64,000 bases of DNA from Butyrivibrio proteoclasticus B316. GTDB lineage: Bacteria; Bacillota; Clostridia; Lachnospirales; Lachnospiraceae. The stretch covers positions 402,441 to 466,440 of the forward strand of contig NC_014387.1 in the NCBI RefSeq assembly GCF_000145035.1, read 5' to 3'. The notes beneath the pieces are model-generated. The model was not told the DNA's origin, searched no databases, and worked only from the letters and a program-made list of their open reading frames with translations. This document shows positions 1 to 9,420 of the stretch, piece after piece; within the stretch, counting starts at the first letter, position 1, and each line of letters begins with the position of its first letter. The position numbers and the translations under genes were made by a program.

Positions 1-1197
1 TAACTGTTTGCCTGTGTAGGGACGTGTGCATTTATCCAGCGAACCAAAGAAAAACCACAGATCGCAGGAGTGGAAAGTGCCTGGGTAGCTGTCGCCTGGA
101 TTTCCGTCTCCTGGGATTTCAGGATCAAATCTATAGTAATAGAACTTCTGTGAAGGCGCATTCTTATCGGCGGCTTCAAAAACAGTTTTGACAGAAAGCT
201 CAACGCTGTTAACTCCTGCAAAAGAAAACTCATCAGTAGTATTTCCGGCAATAACAGGAACGTCAGCACATTTCCTGTCAATGAATAGCTGTACCGGGTC
301 ACCTTCACAAAATGAACCATCCTGAATAGGGAACATTCTTGGATGATCCTTAACAAAACGGTTGTAGCCGTCAAATACTTCTTCCTGAGAAAGAGCTCTG
401 GCTTCTTCAAGGCTCTTTACTCCAAGACTTTCAAAGAACTGAGCACCGAGATCTTCAGCCTTTTCAAGGTTCAGAGGCTTAAAGATATCATCCTTTGGAT
501 CAGCAAGTCTGATGATTCCGCTAAAGATAGCAGCACCTTTTATGAGTTTCTCATTGCCTTTATGTGTTAACTGATGCATTACACTTGATCCACCTGCAGA
601 CTGGCCGGCGATAGTGATCTGATCAGGATTTCCACCAAAGGCGGCAATATTGTCGTGAACCCAGTTAAGACCTGCACACTGATCCATAAGACCAAAGTTT
701 GCTGGAGCATCCGGAGCTTCAGCAGTAATATCCTTGTGAGCAAGGAAACCAAAACAATTGAGTCTGTACGCAACACTCACAACTACGATGCCTCTTTTGG
801 CAAGCTGCTCACCGTTAAATTCCATTTCTGATGTATAGCCCCACTGGAATCCGCCGCCAAAGTACCATACAAGAACAGGAAGCTTTTCGCCTTCTTTTTT
901 GGCAGGTGTCCAGATATTGAGATACAGGCAGTCTTCAGAAAGAGTGACGCTTGGATCTACATGCCATTCTCTGCAGTAGATATCTGTTCCCATGCCGGGT
1001 CTGTCCTGATAGGAAATAGGACCGAAATTGTAAGCATCAAGAACTCCATCCCAGTCAGGACATGGCTGAGGTGCACGCCACCTGTTTTCGCCAATTGGCT
1101 TGGCTGCAAAAGGAATTCCCTTATATACAGTAATTCTGGGATCAGTTCCGGCAAGGCCTCTCACCTTACCATTTTTAACAGTAGTTTCTCTTAGCAT
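1..1197 (-). CDS. Carboxylesterase type B family, C-terminus cut off by window edge
   Basis: This minus-strand frame stays open from an ATG at 1197 to the left edge, giving 399 codons with no stop; the C-terminus lies outside the window. The alpha/beta-hydrolase family hydrolyses carboxylic esters. Visible motifs are the SEDCLYLN signature, the nucleophile elbow GQSAGGSS, and a late GTFHSCDLWFFFG stretch that should hold the catalytic His. No signal peptide is seen, so it is probably cytoplasmic. The start is supported by a GGGGAG ribosome site at 1209-1214. It is divergent from the GH43 gene, which suggests a role in removing acyl groups from imported xylan fragments; the substrate is inferred from context only. 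Confidence 0.88.
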   Translation of the reverse strand, partial: MLRETTVKNGKVRGLAGTDPRITVYKGIPFAAKPIGENRWRAPQPCPDWDGVLDAYNFGPISYQDRPGMGTDIYCREWHVDPSVTLSEDCLYLNIWTPAKKEGEKLPVLVWYFGGGFQWGYTSEMEFNGEQLAKRGIVVVSVAYRLNCFGFLAHKDITAEAPDAPANFGLMDQCAGLNWVHDNIAAFGGNPDQITIAGQSAGGSSVMHQLTHKGNEKLIKGAAIFSGIIRLADPKDDIFKPLNLEKAEDLGAQFFESLGVKSLEEARALSQEEVFDGYNRFVKDHPRMFPIQDGSFCEGDPVQLFIDRKCADVPVIAGNTTDEFSFAGVNSVELSVKTVFEAADKNAPSQKFYYYRFDPEIPGDGNPGDSYPGTFHSCDLWFFFGSLDKCTRPYTGKQL

Positions 1198-1610
1198 TTG
1201 TATTATTCTCCCCAATAAAATATTTGCTATAAAACATCAAAATAACATAATGCAATTCCTCGAATTATCAGTATTCATGCTGATTACTCAATATAAATGT
1301 ATCTTTTCCCATAAGCTCTATCCACCGAATTCTTGCTACATATTCTCGAATCTTTGCTAAGTTGCAGGTTATCTGTTATTTCCTAAAAATTGCGTTTTCT
1401 TTTTCATGATTTGCTATCTTTGGGCCTTTCGCAATTTGCGATATTAAATCAGCAACTTTTTGGTGGATAAGGTTAGTTTGTAACCTTTATATTTTTAATA
1501 CCCAAACTGGTGAATGTGGAGAAATTCTGTAAGCCTGTTGGAAGATTTAGCATTACTTGAGAAAGTGTCAAGCCAATTATGAAAACAATGAACTACGGGA
1601 GGTATGGGCA
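1198..1610. promoter_or_regulatory. Divergent control region between esterase and GH43 gene
   Basis: No gene is seen in this 413-bp stretch, which must carry both divergent promoters. It holds four copies of TTGCTA (1224, 1334, 1355, 1411), a hexamer also found at other control regions of the locus, and a perfect inverted repeat AAGGTTA-N5-TAACCTT at 1469-1487 that looks like a repressor operator. A run of GCAA/TTGC words surrounds 1431-1443. I could not pick a convincing -35/-10 pair. Confidence 0.5.
1469..1487. promoter_or_regulatory. Inverted repeat, possible operator for GH43 gene
   Basis: Two perfect 7-bp arms, AAGGTTA and TAACCTT, are separated by 5 bp and lie about 125 bp upstream of the GH43 start. 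The size and symmetry fit a dimeric regulator. The binding protein is unknown. Confidence 0.35.
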
Positions 1611-3221
1611 ATGAAGAGCCTGACTAGAACTATTAGTGCAGCATTGGCTGCGGGCCTTCTGATCACTGGCTGCGGTTCTCATGGAGAACTAATAGAAACA
1701 AAAGCAGAGGAGACTGTAGAAATGAAAAGCGATAATATTACAACTGTAAATCCTGAGGAAATCTTTCAGGATATCAGCGTTCAGAAAAGTGCTAAGCCAA
1801 TAACCGATCATAACCCGGTTATGACTCAGAGATATGGCGCTGACCCATATGCACTTGTATACAACGGAAGAGTATATCTCTACATGACAGGAGATAAGCC
1901 TTCATACAATGCAGATGGTTCGGTAAAAGAAAATACATATGGCAATATCAATACAATATGCGTTATTTCATCTGATGATCTTGTTAACTGGACTGACCAC
2001 GGAACAGTATATGCTGCAGGAAGTAAAGGTGCAGCGAGCTGGGGACCAAATTCATGGGCGCCTGCAGCAGCTTACAAGAACATAGATGGCAAGGATAAGT
2101 TCTTTTTATACTTTGCTAATAACGGAAATGGAATAGGAGTTCTCTCATCAGATTCACCGGAAGGACCTTTCGTTGATGAGATTGGAGGCCCGCTTATTTC
2201 TAGAGAAACACCAAACTGTGCAGAAGTAACATGGCTCTTTGATCCGGCAGTCCTTATGGATGATGGCGGTTCAGCCTACATTTATGTTGGTGGCGGAGTT
2301 CCTTCTCCTGACAAGGCCTCAAACCCGGGAACAGCAAGAGTATGCAAGCTTGGCGAAGATATGATGAGCCTTGATGGTGATCCTATTGCAATTGAAAATG
2401 TTGACTACCTGTTTGAAGACTCAGGAATCAATAAGATCGGTGATACTTACTATTATTCATACTGCTCAAACTTTAATGTAACTCCGGAAGCAACAGCAGA
2501 GCTTGGCTTTGAATCAGGCGAAATTGTTACAATGAAGTCTGATTCACCTATGGGACCTTTTGAGAGATGTAACGCAGTTCTTAAGAACCCTGAGAGATTC
2601 TTTGGCCTTGGCGGAAATAATCATCATTGCATGTTTGAGTTTAATGGTGAGTATTACATCACATATCATTCAAGAATTCTTGAGGAAAAGCTTGGAGTTA
2701 ACGGCGGATATCGCAGCACTAATGTAGATAAACTTGTAATTAATGATAATAATGAACCATCCAAGAGCACAGGCACAAGAGCAGGTGTTCCACAGCTTAA
2801 GCCTTTCGACCCCTATACAGAAGTAAAGGCTGTGACACTTTCAAATGCTGCCGGTATCAGCACCAAACAGTACGGAGAAAGTGCTGTAAAGAGCGGTTCA
2901 GGAGACATGATCCTCACAGGAATATCTGACGGAGCATGGACAAGCGTTTCAGGTGCTGACTTTGGATCTGATGGAGCAAAAGAAATAGAGTTTACTGTGG
3001 ATGTTAAAGAGACAAATACAGATAGCGACTATCGCGGAGCTATCAAGGTATGTCTTGATAGCCCATCAGCAGAGGCTGTTGGCTATGCTGTTATTCCAAA
3101 CGAAAAAGCTGATGGAGTAAAAGCTGTTGCAGAATTTGCAGAGCCTGTAACCGGCGAGCACAGCGTATACTTCGTATACGCAGGTGAAGCATATGACGTA
3201 TATTCCTGGATAGCACGATGA
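1611..3221 (+). CDS. GH43 family xylan-debranching lipoprotein with C-terminal CBM6-like domain
   Basis: The predicted protein has 536 residues. The ATG at 1611 is chosen because GGGAGG lies at 1597-1602 and because it starts a clean lipoprotein signal ending LLITGC, with the lipid-bearing Cys at residue 21; an upstream TTG at 1557 lacks this logic. The GH43 five-blade propeller begins with HNPVMTQRYGADPYA, which contains the usual catalytic Asp, and continues with GLGGNNHHCMFEFNGEYYITYHS. The last 120 or so residues (WTSVSGADFG to HSVYFVYAG) resemble a CBM6 xylan-binding module. Expected activity is beta-xylosidase or alpha-L-arabinofuranosidase on xylan at the cell surface; GH43 sequence alone does not separate these. 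Confidence 0.88.
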   Translation: MKSLTRTISAALAAGLLITGCGSHGELIETKAEETVEMKSDNITTVNPEEIFQDISVQKSAKPITDHNPVMTQRYGADPYALVYNGRVYLYMTGDKPSYNADGSVKENTYGNINTICVISSDDLVNWTDHGTVYAAGSKGAASWGPNSWAPAAAYKNIDGKDKFFLYFANNGNGIGVLSSDSPEGPFVDEIGGPLISRETPNCAEVTWLFDPAVLMDDGGSAYIYVGGGVPSPDKASNPGTARVCKLGEDMMSLDGDPIAIENVDYLFEDSGINKIGDTYYYSYCSNFNVTPEATAELGFESGEIVTMKSDSPMGPFERCNAVLKNPERFFGLGGNNHHCMFEFNGEYYITYHSRILEEKLGVNGGYRSTNVDKLVINDNNEPSKSTGTRAGVPQLKPFDPYTEVKAVTLSNAAGISTKQYGESAVKSGSGDMILTGISDGAWTSVSGADFGSDGAKEIEFTVDVKETNTDSDYRGAIKVCLDSPSAEAVGYAVIPNEKADGVKAVAEFAEPVTGEHSVYFVYAGEAYDVYSWIAR

Positions 3222-3226
3222 GCGAA

Positions 3227-3263
3227 CTAGCTTTTAAACGCATGTCGAAGTCAGGCGCAAAAT
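3227..3263 (+). repeat. 37-bp direct repeat, copy 1
   Basis: An exact 37-bp sequence starting six bases after the GH43 stop codon; the identical second copy is at 3372-3408. In one frame it reads LAFKRMSKSGAK followed by a stop codon. An ATG overlapping the GH43 stop (3218) opens this 15-codon frame, but no ribosome site is obvious. Confidence 0.8.
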
Positions 3264-3306
3264 AGAAAACAAAATAGAAAACAAAATAAAAAACAAGATA
3301 GAAATC
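3259..3306 (+). repeat. Degenerate 12-bp A-rich tandem repeat
   Basis: Four head-to-tail copies of a unit like AAAATAGAAAAC lie between the two 37-bp repeats, with copies 3 and 4 diverged. It looks like slippage-prone non-coding DNA. Confidence 0.65.
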
Positions 3307-3371
3307 CAAGTAGAGCAAAATGGAAAGAGCGATGGCAAGTGCATGATCTAGAATACATGCAAATATCAATT

Positions 3372-3408
3372 CTAGCTTTTAAACGCATGTCGAAGTCAGG
3401 CGCAAAAT
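3372..3408 (+). repeat. 37-bp direct repeat, copy 2
   Basis: Identical to 3227-3263, with unrelated flanks. It again reads LAFKRMSKSGAK and then a stop codon (TGA here, TAG in copy 1). An ATG at 3357 would open a 17-codon frame, without a clear ribosome site. Confidence 0.8.
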
Positions 3409-3480
3409 GAGAATAAGCCTGTAGATATGTAAATTTGCGAATCATTCGGATTGAGTGAATAATTCATTAGTGAATAGAAA

Positions 3481-3540
3481 ATCGGTTTGGATTCCTGTTT
3501 TGGGTTCATCTGATTTTGAACCATAGGAATTCAAACCGAT
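3481..3540. terminator. Long hairpin between convergent GH43 and AraC genes
   Basis: The arms ATCGGTTTGGATTCCT and AGGAATTCAAACCGAT pair with one G-T wobble, and a second inner pair (GGTTCA/TGAACC) extends the stem over the whole 60 bases. It sits between convergent genes, so it probably ends transcription in both directions, although the T-runs are short. Confidence 0.65.
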
Positions 3541-3602
3541 TTGATATTTACAATGAATTTACACGAAAACGACGTGAGCAAATTTATATATACAGGCGAG
3601 AA

Positions 3603-4568
3603 TCACTTTGCCACCTTGGCGGAGACATCACCTTTTTCTTTACCAAGACCCCCTGAGAATAATGAACGATACTCACCAGGTGTGCAACCCTTTTTGAGCT
3701 TGAAGGTTCTGTTAAAAGTAGAAATGCTTGAGAATCCGGACTGCAGTGCTATATCAGTGATTGACAGATCATCTCTTGTCAGAAGCAATTCAGTTGCCTT
3801 GATCCTCTGGCCGATAAGGTAATCATAGAAAGTACATCCCATGTATTCCTTGAACAGCCTTGAGAAGTGGAACTTGGAGAAACCGCTGTAAGAAGCAGCA
3901 TCTTCAAGAGTTATATCATAAGCATAGTTTTCGTCGATATAGTCAATAACTGTATTGAGCTTCTCGAAGTATTCTCTTCTCTTAACAGGTGTAGACTCAG
4001 TGAAAAGATTGATCTTGTTGAGCTTATACCTTGAGAGGATAGTCATGATCTGGAAGAGATGTGAATAAATAGAAAACTCATAGAACTCTGTTTTCTGGAA
4101 ATACTCGTTCCAAATCTGAGAAAAAAGACCCATTATTTCATTATATATAGGAGCATAAGTTTCAGGAGTGATATGAATACAGTCATTGAGCATATTCATA
4201 AGTCCTGAGTAGCCTCTCATTGATGAAAAGAAGTCTATATCAAAAAGACATACATATCTGCTTCCTGAACTTGGAGCGTGCAGATAATGAGATTTTCTCG
4301 GTGGAATAAAAACAATTTCTCCGGCCTTGACCCTGTGTATTTCTCCCTCGATTTCTACATCGTAATAATTATCGATTGGAGCGATGATCTCCAGGGCGTT
4401 GTGCCAATGAGACGGATAGTCATAAGTCTGTTCGTTATACCAGATTCTGATCGAACTATCCTTAGGGAAAATAGATTTCTCATTATTACCATCAAGTACA
4501 CGGGAACTGAAATCAGTGTTCTGCTGGTAATAATCCAAAGTTACATTGCTGCCTGATTGTTTGACCAT
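3603..4568 (-). CDS. AraC-family transcriptional regulator
   Basis: The predicted protein has 321 residues. The N-terminal half is a cupin-type sensing domain (YPSHWHNALEI, then GEIVFIPPRKSHYLHA), which in this family binds sugars or similar ligands. The C-terminal 100 residues contain the two helix-turn-helix units, including SGFSKFHFSRLFKEYMG and SGFSSISTFNRTFKLKKGCTPGEYR. The ATG at 4568 is chosen because AAGGGAGGG precedes it; an earlier in-frame start 28 codons upstream lacks a site. It lies between GH43 and the divergent GH10 gene and is the natural candidate for local control of the xylan locus, which is inferred. Confidence 0.92.
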   Translation of the reverse strand: MVKQSGSNVTLDYYQQNTDFSSRVLDGNNEKSIFPKDSSIRIWYNEQTYDYPSHWHNALEIIAPIDNYYDVEIEGEIHRVKAGEIVFIPPRKSHYLHAPSSGSRYVCLFDIDFFSSMRGYSGLMNMLNDCIHITPETYAPIYNEIMGLFSQIWNEYFQKTEFYEFSIYSHLFQIMTILSRYKLNKINLFTESTPVKRREYFEKLNTVIDYIDENYAYDITLEDAASYSGFSKFHFSRLFKEYMGCTFYDYLIGQRIKATELLLTRDDLSITDIALQSGFSSISTFNRTFKLKKGCTPGEYRSLFSGGLGKEKGDVSAKVAK

Positions 4569-4991
4569 TGTGATTCCCTCCCTTAAATCAAATAACAACT
4601 GGTAGCGGTGACGATACTCAATATGAGTATTGCGCAATATCATGCACCCCATTTGCTAAAATATTGCGAACGCTATTACAACCATAAATAACCACACTGT
4701 CAATAATTGTCTATAAAATAATAACATTTTCTAAAAAATCATTCTTATCAAATATTGCTATTCCTAATCAATTAATGCTCACATTAAATAAACGACGTCT
4801 AATTTTAGGCTGTCATTTTGTATAAAATGCACAAAAAAGACACCGCATTTTTTGACTGTAAAAAGCAACATCTGCAAATAGTCAGGCAAAAATTGGTAAG
4901 CGACAGCCGCCCAAAGCCTTTATGCTTATACTTGTCGATGGGGGTCGATGGTAGCAAGTTTTGAGTATTAATTACTGGGAGGCAAAAAGAA
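4569..4991. promoter_or_regulatory. Divergent control region between AraC gene and xylanase
   Basis: This 423-bp gap carries no gene. It contains a perfect 12-bp palindrome TATTGCGCAATA (4628-4639), two TTGCTA words (4653, 4755) embedded in AAATATTGC-type sequence, and an inverted repeat CATTTT-N4-AAAATG at 4814-4829. The xylanase transcript must start here. A TTGACT at 4852 is a possible -35 box but has no good -10 partner. Confidence 0.45.
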
Positions 4992-6422
4992 GTGTATAAA
5001 CAGGGCAGATCTTTAGTTGCTGTCATGGCAGCTTCAGTGATGCTGACGCTTACAGCCTGTGGGGGGACCACGGATCATCAATCAGCGGCGGTATCGGAAG
5101 CGGAGAGCATTTCAGCAACGTCAGATAATTCACTTAACAGTACTTCCACAGAAGAATCGAATAAAGATGTAACGGATGCATCATCAGAATCCAGTTCGAG
5201 CGAGCAGGAGGGCGATGAGGACAACGTGCCGGCGCTGAGAGATTGCGTTGAACAAAAGATGGGATGTCGGATCGGTTGTGCGATCACAGGCAAGGAACCA
5301 TGGGACATTCCATTATGGAATCTGGTCACAACACATTTTAATGCAGTTACTCTTGGAAACGAACTCAAACCGGATTCACTTTTCGGATACAGCAATGGAA
5401 AATGTCCGGGAACACAGGAAGCTGAGCTTAACGGAGAAACAATAATGGTTCCGGTCCTGAATTTTGATAATCCGGAAAAGATACTTAATAAATTCGTTAA
5501 GTGGAATGAGGTACATCCGGACAGGGAGATAAAAGTCAGAGGCCATGTACTTGTATGGCATTCACAGACACCTGAATGGTTTTTTCATCAGGATTACGAC
5601 AAGACCAAACCATATGTTTCCAAAGAGGAAATGGATAAGAGACAGGAGTGGTATATAAGAGAAGTCCTTACTCATTTCACCGGAGAGGATAGTCCATATA
5701 AAGATCTTTTTTATGGATGGGATGTTGTCAATGAAGCAGTTTCAGATGCAACGGGAACTTACAGAACTGACAATGAGAATCCAAACGAAGACCTCTCAAA
5801 TGATACACATGGTAATAACTCCAGCTGGTGGCACGTTTACCAAAGCGAAGAGTTCATTATAAATGCATTTAAATACGCCAACAAATATGCTCCGGCAGAT
5901 CTTGAGCTGTACTACAACGACTACAACGAGTGTATGGCCAAGAAGAGAGAGGGAATTGTAGCTCTTTTGAAAGAGGTCAAGGAGCAGGAGGGCGAGCCTG
6001 GAACAGGAACCAGAATAACAGCGATGGGAATGCAGGGACATTACGGAGTTGATTCTCCTTCCTACACAGAGGTCGAGACATCTGCCAAGGCCTACGGCGA
6101 TGTAGTAGGAAACATTCAGATCACAGAATGGGATCTGAGCTCCAGTGACGACTACGATGGCAGTCCTGAAGCTAAGGAAAAAGAATATGAGAAGATGCGT
6201 AAGACATACAACCTTCAGTATTATGCACTTCAATCAGTTCAAAACTCCGGTGTGAATGTGACAGGTATTACCTTCTGGGGAACAGTTGACAAGTATTCAT
6301 GGCTGCAGCACAGATCTACAGTAGGCGGTGGCAGTAACAAAGAAAAAGCACAGTGCCCACTTCTGTTCGATGATCTGTACAAGCCAAAACCTGCATTTTG
6401 GGTTTTTGCAGAAACTAACTAA
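4992..6422 (+). CDS. GH10 endo-1,4-beta-xylanase, lipoprotein
   Basis: The 476-residue protein starts at a GTG, nine bases after GGGAGG (4977-4982). It has a lipoprotein signal ending LTLTACGG, then a Ser/Glu-rich linker to about residue 75, then one GH10 barrel. Family landmarks are VRGHVLVWHSQTPEWFF, the acid/base Glu248 in WDVVNEAVSD, YYNDYNE, the nucleophile Glu379 in ITEWDLSS, and TFWGTVDKYSW. It should cut internal bonds of xylan at the outer face of the membrane. It is the first gene of a long same-strand run; the next gene starts 13 bases after its stop, so it is probably cotranscribed with the transporter. Confidence 0.95.
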   Translation: MYKQGRSLVAVMAASVMLTLTACGGTTDHQSAAVSEAESISATSDNSLNSTSTEESNKDVTDASSESSSSEQEGDEDNVPALRDCVEQKMGCRIGCAITGKEPWDIPLWNLVTTHFNAVTLGNELKPDSLFGYSNGKCPGTQEAELNGETIMVPVLNFDNPEKILNKFVKWNEVHPDREIKVRGHVLVWHSQTPEWFFHQDYDKTKPYVSKEEMDKRQEWYIREVLTHFTGEDSPYKDLFYGWDVVNEAVSDATGTYRTDNENPNEDLSNDTHGNNSSWWHVYQSEEFIINAFKYANKYAPADLELYYNDYNECMAKKREGIVALLKEVKEQEGEPGTGTRITAMGMQGHYGVDSPSYTEVETSAKAYGDVVGNIQITEWDLSSSDDYDGSPEAKEKEYEKMRKTYNLQYYALQSVQNSGVNVTGITFWGTVDKYSWLQHRSTVGGGSNKEKAQCPLLFDDLYKPKPAFWVFAETN

Positions 6423-6435
6423 AGGACTTAAAAAT

Positions 6436-9393
6436 ATGAATAAGACTTTACAAAAATTATTGATCGTACTTGGTATTTTGGCGGCAATCATTTGCCTGTG
6501 TCTTGTTTTGACAAGACGAGAGAAAGCAGACTTCCATGATAAATATGAAGGAGTTGATCTTTCACAGGAAGTTGAAGGCATGGAAAGAGTAGGAGCCTAT
6601 ACAGGGTATATAAACGAACATCAAAAGGATGCGCACCCTGCAAACGATGTAAAGGTTGACCTCTTTGACTATGAGTCTGAAGGAACAGTCAGAGTTGAAA
6701 AGGCTGCTACTGATGACAAGAAGGATGCTCTTTTTACTGATACCGGTTCAAAGGTTACATGGAACGTAAATGTTCCACAGGCCGGAATGTACAGACTCTT
6801 CATTGATTATAAGATCACAGAGAGCAGAGGAGTTCCTGCTGAGAGAACTGTAATGATCAACGACGAGCTTCCATTTGAAGATGCCAGAAACATTTCTTTC
6901 ACAAGAATGTGGATGGACGGTGGCGATGTCAAGGTTGATAACCAGGGCAATGAAATAAGACCTCGTCAGGTTGAATACTTCGGTTGGCAGAAAGCTTACT
7001 TCAAAGATGATATGGGATTTGTTGCTGAGCCTTATGTATTCTATTTTGAAAAGGGCGACAACAAGCTTACATTTATAGCTGATAACGAGCCGATGCTTCT
7101 ATCTAATGTAGAACTTAAGGCGATCAAGGATAAACCTACTTACGAGGAATATCTTGCAGCTCAGCCACAGAACGCAGGATCTGATACAGCTGCAAAATTC
7201 AATTTGGTGGTACAGGGCGAGGATTCGACTCTCAGATCTGAGTCCTCCTTATATGCTAAATACGACCGTTCCTCGCCAACCACAGTTCCTAACAGCGTAA
7301 CAACAACAGTTCTTAACTACGTTGGTGGAGAAGCCTGGAGAAGTTCAGGCCAGTGGATTGAGTGGAACTTTGAAGTACCTGAAGATGGTTACTACAACAT
7401 CATGGTAAAAGCAAGACAGAACTACTCAAGAGGATCTGTATCAAGCAGAACAGTACTTATCGATGGAGAGGTTCCATTTGCTGATCTTTCTGAAATCGCT
7501 TTTGATTACAAGAACGATTGGGAGTGCAAGGATCTGGCAAGTGAGGACGGAACTCCATTTAACTTCTACCTCACAAAGGGACAGCACACAATAAGACTTG
7601 AGGCAACTCTTGGCGGAATGGGTGGAATCCTTGAGGAAATGGAAGATTCTACTTACAGACTTAACCAGATTTACAGAAGAATCCTTGTATATACAGGAGC
7701 TTCACCTGATGTATACAGAGATTATCACATTGATACAACATATCCTGAGATCATGCAGGCAATGGAACTTGAGTCCAAGAGACTTTACAAGATTGTTGAT
7801 GACATGGTTGAGTACTCAGGACAGATGGCAGATAACATCGCCACAGCTCAGACAATAGCACAGCAGCTTGAAAGATTCTGCAATAAACCACAGAAAATTA
7901 CTACAGAGTTTACAACATTTAAGGATAACATCACTTCACTTGGTACTGCTTCACTTAACTTAAGTGAAACTAAACTGGATGTAGATTACATCGTAGTTTC
8001 AGGAACAGATGTTACACCCAAGAAGGACAAGGCAAACTTCTTTACAAAGACAGCACATGAGATCAAATCTTTCATCGCATCCTTCTTTGTAGATTACAAC
8101 TCAGTCGGTGATGTATATGATGAAAAGTCTTCTGATCAGGTAGTCAAGGTTTGGGTACTTACAGGACGTGATCAGGGAACAATCTTAAAGACAATGGTTG
8201 ATGATGATTTTACTACTTCAACAGGAGTCAAAGTTAACGTAGAGATCGTTGATCCGGGCGCACTTCTTAATGCAGTACTTGCAGGACGTGGACCAAACGT
8301 AGTTCTCTCAGTTGGTGCAGATCAGCCGGTTAACTACGCACTCAGAGGTGCAGCAGAAGATATTACACAGTTTGATGGCTGGCAGGAAGTAATGAGTCAC
8401 TACTCAGAAAGTTCTTATGAACAGTACAGATTAGACGGACACATTTACGGAATTCCTGAGACACAGACCTTCAACGTAATGTTCTATAGAAAAGACGTAC
8501 TTGAAGAAATGGAACTTGAAGTTCCAAATACATGGAAAGAACTTATTGAGCTCCTTCCTACAATTCAGGGTAACAACCTTTCAGTAGGTATTCCTACAGC
8601 AGCAGGAAGTAGCGGAGCTGCAGCAGCATCTACATCAATAATGTCAAACGCACCAGACCTTTCAATGTACTTCGCGCTTCTCTATCAGTACGGTGGAGAC
8701 ATGTACAATGAGGAAGGAACCAAGACAACTGTTAACACAGAAGCCGGTGTGGCAGCATTTGATGATTATGTAAGATACTTTAATGATTATGGTATCCCTA
8801 CAGTATATGACTTCGTAAGCAGATTCCGTTCAGGAGAAATGCCAATAGGAATTGCTCCTTATTCTACTTACAACACACTGATGGTTTCAGCACCTGAGAT
8901 CAGAGGACTTTGGGATTTCACTCTTATCCCTGGAACCTACAGAAAAGATGCAAATGGCAAACAGTATCTTGACAGATCAGACTTTATCACAGGAAGCGCA
9001 ACAATGATGATCAAGACTGATGATGAAGCTCTCAGACTTGCTTCATGGGAATTCATGAAGTGGTGGGCTAAGGCTGATACACAGGTTAGATTTGGTCGTG
9101 AGATCGAAGCTCTTCTGGGATCATCCGCAAGATATGCAACAGCAAACAGAGATGCATTCGCAAATCTCTCCTGGAGTACAGAGGACATCAAGGTTCTTGA
9201 TGAACAGTGGGATAACACAGTAGGAATCAGAGAGGTTCCCGGTGGATACTTCACTGGCCGACATATTTCCAATGCGATCAGAAAGGTTATAAATGAAAAA
9301 GTTGATTCCAGAGAAACAATTATCGACTATTCAATCCTGATCGACGAAGAGATCAAGAAGAAACGTATCGAATTTGGTATGCCGGTTGACTAA
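6436..9393 (+). CDS. Membrane-anchored sugar-binding protein of ABC transporter with extra beta-sandwich domains
   Basis: The predicted protein has 985 residues, about twice the usual length of a sugar-binding protein. The ATG at 6436 is preferred, with AAAGGA at 6421; upstream in-frame codons overlap the xylanase gene. An N-terminal transmembrane helix (about residues 8-26) has no lipobox, so it is anchored rather than lipidated. Two related beta-sandwich segments follow (about 42-250 and 255-430; compare PQAGMYRLFIDYKI with PEDGYYNIMVKARQ), resembling carbohydrate-binding modules. A helical linker leads to a type-1 extracellular solute-binding domain (about 569-985). The added modules might hold polymer near the transporter. 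Specificity for xylo-oligosaccharides is inferred from the adjacent xylanase. Confidence 0.85.
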   Translation: MNKTLQKLLIVLGILAAIICLCLVLTRREKADFHDKYEGVDLSQEVEGMERVGAYTGYINEHQKDAHPANDVKVDLFDYESEGTVRVEKAATDDKKDALFTDTGSKVTWNVNVPQAGMYRLFIDYKITESRGVPAERTVMINDELPFEDARNISFTRMWMDGGDVKVDNQGNEIRPRQVEYFGWQKAYFKDDMGFVAEPYVFYFEKGDNKLTFIADNEPMLLSNVELKAIKDKPTYEEYLAAQPQNAGSDTAAKFNLVVQGEDSTLRSESSLYAKYDRSSPTTVPNSVTTTVLNYVGGEAWRSSGQWIEWNFEVPEDGYYNIMVKARQNYSRGSVSSRTVLIDGEVPFADLSEIAFDYKNDWECKDLASEDGTPFNFYLTKGQHTIRLEATLGGMGGILEEMEDSTYRLNQIYRRILVYTGASPDVYRDYHIDTTYPEIMQAMELESKRLYKIVDDMVEYSGQMADNIATAQTIAQQLERFCNKPQKITTEFTTFKDNITSLGTASLNLSETKLDVDYIVVSGTDVTPKKDKANFFTKTAHEIKSFIASFFVDYNSVGDVYDEKSSDQVVKVWVLTGRDQGTILKTMVDDDFTTSTGVKVNVEIVDPGALLNAVLAGRGPNVVLSVGADQPVNYALRGAAEDITQFDGWQEVMSHYSESSYEQYRLDGHIYGIPETQTFNVMFYRKDVLEEMELEVPNTWKELIELLPTIQGNNLSVGIPTAAGSSGAAAASTSIMSNAPDLSMYFALLYQYGGDMYNEEGTKTTVNTEAGVAAFDDYVRYFNDYGIPTVYDFVSRFRSGEMPIGIAPYSTYNTLMVSAPEIRGLWDFTLIPGTYRKDANGKQYLDRSDFITGSATMMIKTDDEALRLASWEFMKWWAKADTQVRFGREIEALLGSSARYATANRDAFANLSWSTEDIKVLDEQWDNTVGIREVPGGYFTGRHISNAIRKVINEKVDSRETIIDYSILIDEEIKKKRIEFGMPVD

Positions 9394-9420
9394 AGAACAA
9401 GTTTATTGGGAGATAAGGTG

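Noticed and set aside
5796..6233. 145-codon minus-strand frame opposite the xylanase gene
   Set aside because: It lies wholly within the conserved GH10 domain on the other strand and its composition is not protein-like.
6328..6435. Upstream start of the large binding protein overlapping the xylanase gene
   Set aside because: The extra 36 residues come from another frame of the xylanase end; the ATG at 6436 has a ribosome site and begins the membrane anchor.
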